Source of the DNA: JBFWWW01 sp050245975
Lineage (GTDB): Bacteria; Pseudomonadota; Alphaproteobacteria; Rhizobiales; Hyphomicrobiaceae
Reading direction: 5' to 3'
DNA length: 7,235 nucleotides
Assembly: GCA_050245975.1 (NCBI GenBank)
Contig: JBFWWW010000194.1
Coordinates: 1-7,235 of the forward strand
The notes under the pieces were generated by a model. The model saw only the letters and a list, made by a program, of their open reading frames with translations, searched no databases and had not been told where the DNA came from. Positions 1 to 6,137 of the stretch are shown here, piece after piece (within the stretch, counting starts at the first letter, position 1; every line of letters starts with the position of its first letter). A program made the translations under genes and the position numbers.

Positions 1-368
1 CCCTCGACCAGTTCCTTGTTGTTGAAGCGCTCTTCCAGCCGGACCCAGCTCTCTTCGCGCCGGGCCTTGTCGCGCGACAGGACGGCTTCACCCAGCGCAT
101 TTTCCATGCGCTCGAGGTAGACTTCGACGGTATCGCCGATCTTCAGCTCGGCCGGCTTGCCCGGCATGCCGAACTCGCGCAGTGCCACGCGCCCTTCCAT
201 CTTGAGCCCGACATCGATGACGGCGAGGTCCTTCTCGATCCCGACCACCTTGCCCTTGACGACGCTGCCTTCGAGCGCCTCGTCCTTGGAGAAGCTCTCG
301 CTGAGCAGTGCTGCGAAATCGTCGCGTGACGGGTTCATGTCTTTGGCGGTCGTGGCTTGCGTGGTCAT
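1..368 (-). CDS. rpsA: 30S ribosomal protein S1, N-terminal part (cut by the window edge)
   Basis: This is the first 122 codons of ribosomal protein S1, which binds mRNA on the 30S subunit and helps load leaders with weak or structured ribosome-binding sites. The opening has the usual alphaproteobacterial S1 pattern: a short variable stretch, then NPSRDDFAALLSESF (residues 12-26). The first S1/OB-fold repeat starts near residue 33 (EGSVVKGKVVGIEKD) and runs through VIDVGLKMEGRV to AVLSRDKARR. The remaining repeats lie left of position 1. The ATG at 368 is chosen because it is the first Met of the frame and gives a normal S1 N-terminus; Met11 is an alternative. The only purine-rich site is GGAG, about 14 bases upstream, so the Shine-Dalgarno is poor, which is common for rpsA. 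It lies downstream of cmk in the same direction. The identification is firm; only the exact start is uncertain. Confidence 0.95.
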   Translation of the reverse strand, partial: MTTQATTAKDMNPSRDDFAALLSESFSKDEALEGSVVKGKVVGIEKDLAVIDVGLKMEGRVALREFGMPGKPAELKIGDTVEVYLERMENALGEAVLSRDKARREESWVRLEERFNNKELVE

Positions 369-396
369 CTGGTTCTGTTGCTCCGGTCGTTCTGGT

Positions 397-415
397 GGCG
401 GCCCAAGGGCCCGCC
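397..415 (-). promoter_or_regulatory. GC-rich hairpin in the rpsA leader
   Basis: GGCGG pairs with CCGCC, and the inner CC pairs with GG around one bulged base and a small loop. The stem sits 28 bases upstream of the rpsA ATG in the 198-base cmk-rpsA gap. On the minus strand it is not followed by a T-run, so it does not look like a terminator. S1 is known in enterobacteria to repress its own mRNA through leader structure. Whether this hairpin has such a role is inference only. Confidence 0.3.
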
Positions 416-546
416 GTTTGATTGATGCGTCGGGTTAGAAAACGGCTCGCGGGTCCGCACGTCGCCGTGACGGAGCTCAACGCGAGCACCTGGCTGTCTT
501 GTGATCTTGCTGCTGTCGGTGGCCTGGGGCCCGCCTACAGGATTTG

Positions 547-566
547 GGAGCGCTGGGAAGCGCCCC
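547..566 (-). terminator. Hairpin directly after the cmk stop codon
   Basis: On the minus strand GGGGCGCT pairs with AGCGCTCC (8 pairs, one of them G-U) around a TCCC loop, starting at the base after the cmk TGA. The sequence that follows is CAAATCC, not a T-run. It is therefore a weak or partial terminator, or a 3'-end stabiliser, that could reduce read-through into rpsA. The stem is visible; its function is inferred. Confidence 0.35.
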
Positions 567-1193
567 TCAACGGCCGATCTTCCTCAAGATCGATCCGACA
601 GCGGCTTCGAGTGCGGCTTCTATATCCAAATCGCTCGTATCGAGCAAGATCGCGTCGGAAGCCGGCCGCATCGGGGCGGTCTCGCGCCCTGAATCACGTT
701 CATCCCGACGGCGGATCACGTCGAGAACGTGCTCGTATGTAATGTCCTCCCCACGGGCGACAAGCTCCAGATGCCGCCGGCGTGCCCGGACCTCGGGGGA
801 GGCCGTGACAAAAATCTTAACATCGGCGTCGGGTAGCACGACGGTGCCGATATCGCGTCCATCGAGCACCGCGCCTTGGGGTTGGCGCGCGAAGGCCCTC
901 TGAAATTCGAGCAGCGCGGCCCGTACCTCTGGTACCCGCGCAACGAGCGAGGCGGCTTCGCCGACACCCGGGTCTCGAAGTCCCGGATCGCCGAGCGTCG
1001 CAGGATCGAGTTTGCGGGCTGCCGCCGCCGCGGCGACCGGATCGTTCGTTCCCCCGCCGCTCCGGCGTACGTCACGCGCAACGGCGCGATAGAGGGAACC
1101 CGTATCGAGATAGGCCAGGTTGAAGTGTGCCGCGATGCGCCGTGCCAGAGTGCCCTTGCCCGATGCCGCCGGCCCGTCGATGGCAATGATCAT
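567..1193 (-). CDS. cmk: Cytidylate (CMP/dCMP) kinase
   Basis: The cytosolic enzyme transfers phosphate from ATP to CMP or dCMP, giving CDP/dCDP for nucleic-acid and CDP-lipid synthesis. The 208-residue frame is slightly shorter than E. coli Cmk (about 227). The P-loop GPAASGKGT is at residues 7-15, the nucleotide-binding LDTGSLYRA at 29-37, and DGRDIGTVV at 111-119. The lid/catalytic motif RDERDSGR is at 163-170, where R163, D167 and R170 match the conserved Arg-Asp-Arg of E. coli Cmk (R181, D185, R188). All key residues are present, so it should be active. The ATG at 1193 overlaps the aroA stop as ATGA, which implies translational coupling to aroA; the P-loop a few residues in leaves no room for a later start. 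The aroA-cmk-rpsA order is the usual one in Hyphomicrobiales. Confidence 0.97.
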   Translation of the reverse strand: MIIAIDGPAASGKGTLARRIAAHFNLAYLDTGSLYRAVARDVRRSGGGTNDPVAAAAAARKLDPATLGDPGLRDPGVGEAASLVARVPEVRAALLEFQRAFARQPQGAVLDGRDIGTVVLPDADVKIFVTASPEVRARRRHLELVARGEDITYEHVLDVIRRRDERDSGRETAPMRPASDAILLDTSDLDIEAALEAAVGSILRKIGR

Positions 1194-2530
1194 GGAACGC
1201 GCTCTGCCTGTATGAAGATGGCACCCAGACCTTCCATCAACTGCCGGTATTCCGGAAAGCTGGTCGCGATCATGCCGACGTCATCCACGACCACCGGGCG
1301 ATCGGCCCCCAGCCCGAGCGTGAGGAAGGCCATCGCGATGCGGTGATCGAGGTGCGTGGCAACGGTGCCGCCGCCGCGCACGCTGCCGCCGGCTACGACA
1401 AGGGTGTCGCCGTCGATCCTGCAGGCGACGCCGTTGGCCGTGAGACCGTCCGCCGTTGCGGCGAGCCTGTCGCTTTCTTTGACCTTCAGTTCCGCGAGAC
1501 CTTCCATATGCGTCTCGCCGTCCGCGTATGCTGCAACGGCTGCCAGCACCGGATATTCGTCGATCATGCTGGGCGCTCGCCCGGGAGGAATCCGGACGCC
1601 CTTCAGCCGTGCTGCCCGGACCCGGATGTCTGCGATGGGCTCGCCACCGGCATCGCGCTCGTTCAGGTAGGCGATGTCGGCGCCCATCTCCTGCAGCGTG
1701 AGATAGAAGCCGGTCCGTGTCGGATTGACGAGGACGCCGGTCACCGTCACGTCGGAACCCGGCACGATCGCGGCCGCGGCAAGCAGGAACGCAGCGGAGC
1801 TCGGATCGCCGGGCACTTGGATATGGCGTCCGTCCAGTTCGGCATCACCCGCGACCGCGACGATGCGACCGCCATTCCCGCTCTCGACACGGACGGTGGC
1901 CCCGAAGTGACGCAGCATGCGCTCGGTGTGGTCGCGCGTGGCCTCGGGCTCGACGACGGTCGTCTCGCCGGGCGCGTGCAGGCCCGCAATCAGGATGGCC
2001 GACTTGATCTGCGCCGACGGCACCGGAAGCGTGTAGGATATGGGCACCAAATCCGACGTGCCGCGCAACGACAGCGGCAGCCGCCCGCCGCTGTCGGAGA
2101 GAACGTGCAGGCCCATGCTCTTGAGCGGGCCGAGAACACGTCCCATCGGCCGGCGCGACAGCGACGCGTCGCCGGTAAGGCGGACGGTCATGTCGTGCCC
2201 GGTGATCACCCCCATCATCAGGCGCGTGCCTGTACCGGAATTGCCGAAATCGAGGTCGCCGGTCGGCGGGATGAGCCCGCCGACCCCACGGCCCGTGACG
2301 ATCCATTCGTTTCCGGATTTCTCGGTCGCGGCTCCCAGCGCAGCCACGGCCCGGGCGGTGTTCAGGATATCCTCGGCCTCGAGCAGGCCCTTGATGTGTG
2401 TGCGGCCCGTGGCCAGCGCCCCGAAAAGGAGCGCGCGGTGGGAAATGGACTTGTCGCCGGGGACGGTCACCCGCCCGGCAAGGGCTCTTGCCCTGGCGAC
2501 GCCAAGCGGCTGCGGCGCAGCATGCGGCAC
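1190..2530 (-). CDS. aroA: 3-phosphoshikimate 1-carboxyvinyltransferase (EPSP synthase), class II type
   Basis: This is the sixth step of the shikimate pathway: PEP + shikimate-3-phosphate to EPSP, in the cytosol. The 446 residues match the usual length. Visible motifs are PGDKSISHR (24-32), DFGNSGTGTRL (94-104), RRPMGR (126-131), PSAQIKSA (171-178), TRDHTE (198-203), NPTRTG (269-274), SMIDEYP (321-327, catalytic Asp324), KESDR (351-355) and HLDHRIAM (393-400). All four class II signatures (GDKS, SAQxK, RxHTE, NxTR) are present, placing it with the Agrobacterium CP4 type rather than the E. coli type. However, the residue equivalent to CP4 Ala100 is Gly99 here. The start is GTG at 2530: an in-frame TGA lies two codons upstream, there is no in-frame ATG before the first motif, and CAGG lies about 9 bases ahead. 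The stop overlaps the cmk start. Confidence 0.97.
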   Translation of the reverse strand: MPHAAPQPLGVARARALAGRVTVPGDKSISHRALLFGALATGRTHIKGLLEAEDILNTARAVAALGAATEKSGNEWIVTGRGVGGLIPPTGDLDFGNSGTGTRLMMGVITGHDMTVRLTGDASLSRRPMGRVLGPLKSMGLHVLSDSGGRLPLSLRGTSDLVPISYTLPVPSAQIKSAILIAGLHAPGETTVVEPEATRDHTERMLRHFGATVRVESGNGGRIVAVAGDAELDGRHIQVPGDPSSAAFLLAAAAIVPGSDVTVTGVLVNPTRTGFYLTLQEMGADIAYLNERDAGGEPIADIRVRAARLKGVRIPPGRAPSMIDEYPVLAAVAAYADGETHMEGLAELKVKESDRLAATADGLTANGVACRIDGDTLVVAGGSVRGGGTVATHLDHRIAMAFLTLGLGADRPVVVDDVGMIATSFPEYRQLMEGLGAIFIQAERVP

Positions 2531-2671
2531 GGCTCATTACCTGCGTTCTGGCCCGGGAGCGGTCACGGGCGGGCGCCGGCAGGGCGCGACAATCGGTTCG
2601 AGTTTGCTTTTGACAGGCCTTCCGGCCCATGGCAAGGAGCAGTCAAATCCCTAGACCCTTCGAGGCTGTTC
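2531..2671. promoter_or_regulatory. Divergent intergenic region between aroA and the FYDLN gene
   Basis: These 141 bases must hold the start signals of two divergent units. TTGACA at 2610-2615 (plus) and TTGACT at 2641-2646 (minus) are good -35 sequences facing each other across a small GGCC/GGCC inverted repeat. Neither has a recognisable -10 box 16-18 bases on. That promoters lie here is inferred from the gene layout; the exact sites are not established. Confidence 0.35.
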
Positions 2672-3058
2672 ATGTCCACGAAAGCACGCGGCACAAAGCG
2701 CACGTGTCAGAACTCCGATTGCGGCGTCCGCTTCTACGATCTCAATCGTAATCCGGTCGTCTGCCCTGTCTGCAATTCAGAATACGTCATCGCCGTTTCG
2801 CCGGCCGCCGTTGCGGCGGTCGCCGGCGACGCTGCGCGCAAGCCCAGCCCCAAGAAGCCCGAATTCAAAGCGAAAGAGCCGGTTGCGGCCGATGCGCCGG
2901 AAGCCGAGTCCGAGGATGCGCTGCCCGATATCGAGACGGCGGACGACGATGTTGCTCCGGGCGAGGACGAGACCTTCCTCGAGGAAGAGGAGGAGGATGG
3001 CGGCGACGTTTCCAACATCCTTGGCGGTCCTGTCGCCGAGGAAGGCGAAGAGCCATAA
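2672..3058 (+). CDS. TIGR02300 / FYDLN-type zinc-ribbon protein with acidic tail
   Basis: A small 128-residue protein of a family widespread in alphaproteobacteria, with no established function. The N-terminus has GTKRTC, then RFYDLNRNPVVCPVC. Cys12 and Cys17 (CX4C) plus Cys31 and Cys34 (CX2C) form a probable zinc ribbon around the family-defining FYDLN (21-25). Residues 41-75 are an Ala/Pro/Lys-rich linker. From about residue 77 to the end the chain is strongly acidic, with EEEEED at 104-109, and is probably disordered. There is no signal peptide or membrane segment, so it should be cytoplasmic. The ATG at 2672 fits the family N-terminus; a weak CGAGG lies about 7 bases upstream. It is divergent from aroA and just upstream of tRNA-Ala. 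A role in RNA or protein binding would be a guess from the zinc ribbon plus acid tail. The family assignment is firm. Confidence 0.9.
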   Translation: MSTKARGTKRTCQNSDCGVRFYDLNRNPVVCPVCNSEYVIAVSPAAVAAVAGDAARKPSPKKPEFKAKEPVAADAPEAESEDALPDIETADDDVAPGEDETFLEEEEEDGGDVSNILGGPVAEEGEEP

Positions 3059-3071
3059 GACTCGGGTTCGG

Positions 3072-3096
3072 GCCCGCTGCCGGGCGGTTTCCCGGG
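3072..3096 (+). terminator. Possible weak terminator after the FYDLN gene
   Basis: GCCCG pairs with CGGGC (3072-3076 / 3081-3085) around CTGC and is followed by GGTTT. An overlapping alternative pairs CCGGG with CCCGG at 3080-3095. The stem is short and the T-run is only three bases, so termination would be partial at best. Confidence 0.3.
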
Positions 3097-3152
3097 TCGG
3101 AAATGTGTTGCGAAAATCAGGACGCCGGCATACACAGCGTGCCTGCGTCAGG

Positions 3153-3182
3153 TTGACAGGTGAGGTGTCGAAGTCAGCCCGA
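3153..3182 (+). promoter_or_regulatory. Possible promoter for tRNA-Ala
   Basis: A perfect TTGACA -35 box is at 3153-3158, 40 bases before the tRNA. The base positions for a -10 box at 17-18 spacing (3176-3182) read AGCCCGA, a poor match. Position and -35 fit a tRNA promoter; the -10 does not, so this is tentative. Confidence 0.35.
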
Positions 3183-3198
3183 TGTTTCCCAAGGGTTT

Positions 3199-3274
3199 GG
3201 GGCCGTAGCTCAGTTGGGAGAGCGCGTGAATGGCATTCACGAGGTCAGCGGTTCGATCCCGCTCGGCTCCACCA
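3199..3274 (+). tRNA. tRNA-Ala, anticodon GGC
   Basis: A complete 76-base cloverleaf. The acceptor stem GGGGCCG / CGGCTCC contains the G3-U70 wobble pair that marks tRNA-Ala for alanyl-tRNA synthetase. The D arm is GCTCAGTTGGGAGAGC. The anticodon stem CGTGA/TCACG closes the loop ATGGCAT, with anticodon GGC reading GCC/GCU codons. The T arm is AGCGG-TTCGATC-CCGCT. Discriminator A73 and CCA are encoded. It lies between the FYDLN gene and an opposing hypothetical gene. No repeat of its 3' end that would suggest an integrated element was found in this window. Confidence 0.97.
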
Positions 3275-3286
3275 ATCGGCCGTCTT

Positions 3287-3320
3287 GCCGCATTGTGATG
3301 CGGCGCCTGTCACGGGCGCC
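3287..3320 (+). terminator. Two overlapping hairpins after tRNA-Ala
   Basis: GCCGCAT pairs with ATGCGGC (3287-3293 / 3298-3304, loop TGTG). A second stem, GGCGCC with GGCGCC (3302-3307 / 3315-3320, loop TGTCACG), shares bases 3302-3304, so the two cannot both be complete. No T-run follows either one. They could form the 3' boundary of the tRNA transcript or slow polymerase between convergent units; this is inferred from position. Confidence 0.4.
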
Positions 3321-3359
3321 TGACCAGGGCTCTCTCCCCGTCGCCAGTTTCACAACCCG

Positions 3360-4409
3360 TCAATGCAGGCGGCGTCCCGCCTGTCCGCCGGAGCGCGCGT
3401 TGGCGATCAGGGGCCATGCTGCCCCCACCATCAGCTCGGCGAGCGCATGCGTGTCGAGCGACTCGATATCGACAAGGCGGCGGCTTGCCAGCTCCATGAG
3501 CTGGGGGTCGGACACACCGACGGCGACCTCGAGCTGCCGGTCCACACGTTCGACATGCATGCGCGCGATATGCGCGTTGTCGAGCTCGACGGCCAGGACC
3601 AGACGGTGATGAGCCACTTCTGGTACCAGTGCGGCCGGACCGAGCGGCGTCAGGCGCGCGCCCGTCTGCGCCAGCGCACCATTGGAAACGAGCAAAGCCG
3701 CCGTCACGAGCGGTGCGATGTCGGTCCAGCCCGCCTCGCTGGTGCGCATGTTTTCGGCCTGCGTTGCCGCCAGCTGCGATGCATAGCTCGCCAGAGGCTT
3801 CAGGCATTCTGCCAGCAGATCGCCGGCCGTCACGTCGGTGATTTCGTCTCTCACCTGCTTCGCGGATGAGTTGAGGTCGGAGCGGTCCTTGCTGTGGGCG
3901 CGCACGCGCACATGCAGGTTGCCGTCCGCGCTGAGCTCGACGCGCAGCCAAGCCAGGCTTTCGCCCGAAAGCAGCACGCGGCGATAGTTCCCATAGCCGC
4001 GGTTCTTGTAGCTCCAGGCCGGCTGCCCGGCCTCGGCAACGCGCACTGCCGCGTGCTCCAGGACGCCGTTGACCTTCGCCACGCCGGCGGCGATGGCAGG
4101 CTCGAGCTTGGTCCATTGCTTCTCGATCCGGGGCAGCGGGTCGCCGCCCGGGCGTTCGTCCTCGGCTTCATCCGACAGTACGCCGGCGATCGTGGTTTCG
4201 AGCGGCGTCAGCCGGCCGACGGGAGCTTCGGCCACGCCTCGTGACCCCCTGCGCCCAAAAATTTTCCGCAGGCCTTTTCCCAGACCTCGCGCCAGCCGCG
4301 CCAGGACGGCGTTGCGCCTGCGGGTGCGGATGTCGCCCCAGACGGCGCTCAGTCCAATACCGATCAGAATGCCGCTGGCGATCCAGACGATCTCGATGGG
4401 GACCATCAT
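3360..4409 (-). CDS. Unrecognised protein with one N-terminal membrane anchor
   Basis: I do not recognise this 349-residue protein. Residues 4-24 (IEIVWIASGILIGIGLSAVWG) form one hydrophobic segment, followed by an Arg/Lys-rich stretch (28-58, including RTRRRN and FGRRGSR). By the positive-inside rule the bulk should be cytoplasmic and membrane-tethered. The rest is mixed, with a Trp/Tyr/Arg-rich patch (QPAWSYKNRGYGNYRR, 129-144), a strand-like VRVRAHSKDR (167-176), helical stretches at 185-245, and VLAVELDNAHIARMHVERVDRQLEVAVGV (271-299). No enzyme motif is apparent. The frame is open to 4499, but ATG at 4409 is preferred because AAGGAG sits 9 bases upstream and the upstream residues look non-coding; an adjacent ATG at 4406 is possible. 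It lies 124 bases after the secreted-protein gene on the same strand and may be its operon partner. Confidence 0.75.
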   Translation of the reverse strand: MMVPIEIVWIASGILIGIGLSAVWGDIRTRRRNAVLARLARGLGKGLRKIFGRRGSRGVAEAPVGRLTPLETTIAGVLSDEAEDERPGGDPLPRIEKQWTKLEPAIAAGVAKVNGVLEHAAVRVAEAGQPAWSYKNRGYGNYRRVLLSGESLAWLRVELSADGNLHVRVRAHSKDRSDLNSSAKQVRDEITDVTAGDLLAECLKPLASYASQLAATQAENMRTSEAGWTDIAPLVTAALLVSNGALAQTGARLTPLGPAALVPEVAHHRLVLAVELDNAHIARMHVERVDRQLEVAVGVSDPQLMELASRRLVDIESLDTHALAELMVGAAWPLIANARSGGQAGRRLH

Positions 4410-4533
4410 GGCGCCCGGCTCCTTCAGGCGAGACGCAACAGTCGCCGTGCGCCGGGGCAGCCGCGACCGCCGGAAGCCGAGCGGCGCGAACGCGAGCACA
4501 GACGCACACGAGACGACAAACGAGGGGCGAAGG

Positions 4534-5211
4534 TCATTTCCCCTGCCATTCGTCCTTCACCTCCATGCACTTGGCCTCGAAGAAGTCATTGATGTCTTCC
4601 ACGAGCTTGCTCTGGAAGACGCCGAATGTGTTGTCGGCCGCCGTCGCCGACCAGAGCGCGCCCTTGGCCAGCGTCGGCGCCTGGATCTTTCCCCAGTTTA
4701 GCGAGGCCTTGACGGCCTTGCCGTTCTCGAAGGTCACTTTCGGCGTGATCTCGAGCTCCACCTTGTACTTGTCGGCATCGCGCTGCAGTTCGCATTGCAC
4801 CTTGTGGCGGTCAAAGGTGGCCTCGAACTTCGGCTCGCTGACGGCCTTGAGTATGGTCTCGCGCTTGACGTGTATATCGGAGGTGCAGCGCGCATCGCCC
4901 CACGGCCAGGTGACGCCGCTTTTCGCGAGAACCTTGGTGATGGTTTCCTTGTGCCACGTCTTCAGCAGGTCGCAGCGCAGCTCGCCGTCGGCAGGCTTGC
5001 GATTGTGATAGATGGCGCACAGCGCGACCTTGCATGCTTTGCGGGATTCCCGCTCGGCGATTTCTTCGGGTGACAGCGGGGCCTGCTCCACCTCTTTCCC
5101 GGGCGGCGTCTGCGCAACGGCCTGTCGAGAGTCCGGGGTCAATGCCCCCAAAGTCAGAAGGAAGAGCGCGACGGCGGCATGACGGGGGAAGGAGATGTAC
5201 CGTGAGTTCAT
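4534..5211 (-). CDS. Secreted conserved hypothetical protein with six cysteines
   Basis: A 225-residue protein of unknown function. A typical signal peptide is visible: a short basic start, the hydrophobic core AAVALFLLTLGAL (12-24), and a probable cut after AVA (31-33), leaving about 192 residues in the periplasm. After a Pro/Glu-rich linker the mature part has cysteines at 60, 65, 80, 109, 140 and 215. The even number in an exported protein suggests up to three disulfides. Middle features include VTWPWGDARCTSDIHVKR (100-117) and the alternating KYKVELEITPKVTFENGKAV (148-167), probably beta strands. The C-terminal FFEAKCMEVKDEW looks helical. No catalytic motif or lipobox is seen. ATG at 5211 has GAGG 5 bases upstream. 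It follows the TauE/SafE gene by 66 bases on the same strand, so they may be co-transcribed; a role in handling the permease substrate would be speculation. Confidence 0.82.
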   Translation of the reverse strand: MNSRYISFPRHAAVALFLLTLGALTPDSRQAVAQTPPGKEVEQAPLSPEEIAERESRKACKVALCAIYHNRKPADGELRCDLLKTWHKETITKVLAKSGVTWPWGDARCTSDIHVKRETILKAVSEPKFEATFDRHKVQCELQRDADKYKVELEITPKVTFENGKAVKASLNWGKIQAPTLAKGALWSATAADNTFGVFQSKLVEDINDFFEAKCMEVKDEWQGK

Positions 5212-5277
5212 GGAGTCCTCAGCCAGGTGGCCTCTCGCGATGCTCGCCCGTGAAGGGACCGGAAATATGACGCATGC

Positions 5278-6015
5278 TCAGTGATTGAACCAGATCAGGC
5301 TGATCCCCGAAAGCATGAGCAGAACCAGCACGATCCGATCGAAGCGGCGGTCGTCGAGCCACAGGTAGGTGCGGTGCCCGAGCCAGACGCCGACCAGGGC
5401 GGCCGGCAAGGCCAGAGCGGCCGAGACGAGAAACTCGTGCCCGATGAGGCCGTGCGCGAAGCTCGAGACCAGCATGGCCGTCAGAATTGTGAGGTTGAAA
5501 GCCTGGAAGACGCTGCGCCGGCGCTCCTTGGGCCACCCCTTGAGTGACGCCCAGATGGTCGGAGGCACGCCCGACAACCCCGCAACACCCGCCATGATGC
5601 CGCCTGCGAAGCCCACGCCGGCCTCCGCGCCTTGCTCTCCGAATCTTAGCCTGATCCTGCCGGCGGCAAGCAGCATGAACCCGCAATAAAGCACCAGGAT
5701 CAGTCCGACGGCGAGCTTGAACGTCGCAATCGTCAGATACGGGACGAACAGCGTGCCGATCGGCACGCCGATCAGGCCGGCGATCAGCATCGGAGCAAGA
5801 CGCCACCAGTCGATGGCGTGCCAGATGGCCCGCAGCGTGCTGACCTGGCCCACGATGCTGCACGCGGCGCCGAGCTGCGCTGCAAGGGCAGGGTCGACGG
5901 CATTCAACCAGAACGGGAGCCCGGTCAGTGCCGTGCCGAAACCGGTCATTCCATTGACAAATCCGCCGGCAAGCCCGCCGGCAATGACAAGCGCTATCTG
6001 CTGCCAGTCCCCCAA
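5278..6015 (-). CDS. TauE/SafE-family membrane permease
   Basis: An inner-membrane protein of about 245 residues with seven or eight hydrophobic helices, matching TauE/SafE (DUF81) transporters. Members export or import sulfite, sulfoacetate or other organic anions; the substrate here cannot be told. The family's internal duplication shows as GGFVNGMTGFGTALTGLP near the N-terminus and GGIMAGVAGLSGVPPTIW in the second half, each followed by helices, with a cytoplasmic loop near RIRLRFGEQG between the halves. The frame is open to an ATG at 6114, but the extra 33 residues are polar, use rare AGA and mixed third bases, and would delay the first helix. I prefer TTG at 6015, which has GAGGGGG about 7 bases upstream and puts the first helix at residue 5. 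A GGGCCC/GGGCCC hairpin (6027-6041) lies just above that site. It is divergent from hsp20 and probably heads a three-gene run. Confidence 0.82.
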   Translation of the reverse strand: MGDWQQIALVIAGGLAGGFVNGMTGFGTALTGLPFWLNAVDPALAAQLGAACSIVGQVSTLRAIWHAIDWWRLAPMLIAGLIGVPIGTLFVPYLTIATFKLAVGLILVLYCGFMLLAAGRIRLRFGEQGAEAGVGFAGGIMAGVAGLSGVPPTIWASLKGWPKERRRSVFQAFNLTILTAMLVSSFAHGLIGHEFLVSAALALPAALVGVWLGHRTYLWLDDRRFDRIVLVLLMLSGISLIWFNH

Positions 6016-6069
6016 ACGTCCCCCTCGGGCCCGATGGGCCCAGTTGGCGGCTCTTGGGCGAACCGCGTT

Positions 6070-6102
6070 CTTGAAGTACTGGTCTTCCTCACCATATCTG
6101 GA
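6070..6102 (+). promoter_or_regulatory. Sigma-32 (RpoH)-like promoter of the hsp20 unit
   Basis: CTTGAA at 6070-6075 is a full match to the heat-shock -35 box. CATATCTGG at 6093-6101 fits most of the alphaproteobacterial RpoH -10 (C-Y-TATNT). The gap between CTTG and this box is 19 bases, one or two longer than ideal. A housekeeping reading (TTGAAG, 18 bases, TATCTG) is also possible. Transcription would start near 6107-6110, giving a leader of about 90 bases that contains both hairpins described below. Confidence 0.55.
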
Positions 6103-6137
6103 CCATGAACACAACCGATGCCCGTAATGGGGTCAGG

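Noticed and set aside
2608..2648. Inverted TTTGAC / GTCAAA boxes suggesting overlapping divergent promoters or an operator.
   Set aside because: Neither box has a usable -10 element at the right distance, and a 27-base gap between 6-base arms is easily met by chance. Kept only as a remark in the intergenic entry.
1343..3058. Very long plus-strand open frame running antisense through aroA and in frame into the FYDLN gene.
   Set aside because: aroA on the other strand has all its motifs, and long antisense frames are expected at this GC content. Only the part from 2672 is a real gene.
3363..3869. Plus-strand open frame opposite the 3360-4409 gene.
   Set aside because: It has no ribosome-binding site or recognisable protein features. 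The minus-strand frame has a strong Shine-Dalgarno, a membrane segment and sensible composition.
4410..4499. Upstream ATG at 4499 for the membrane-anchored protein.
   Set aside because: AAGGAG is placed correctly for ATG 4409, and the upstream residues would put a basic tract before the membrane anchor without any initiation signal.
3199..6015. Genomic island inserted at tRNA-Ala.
   Set aside because: There is no integrase, no repeated tRNA 3' end and no visible change in base composition within the window.
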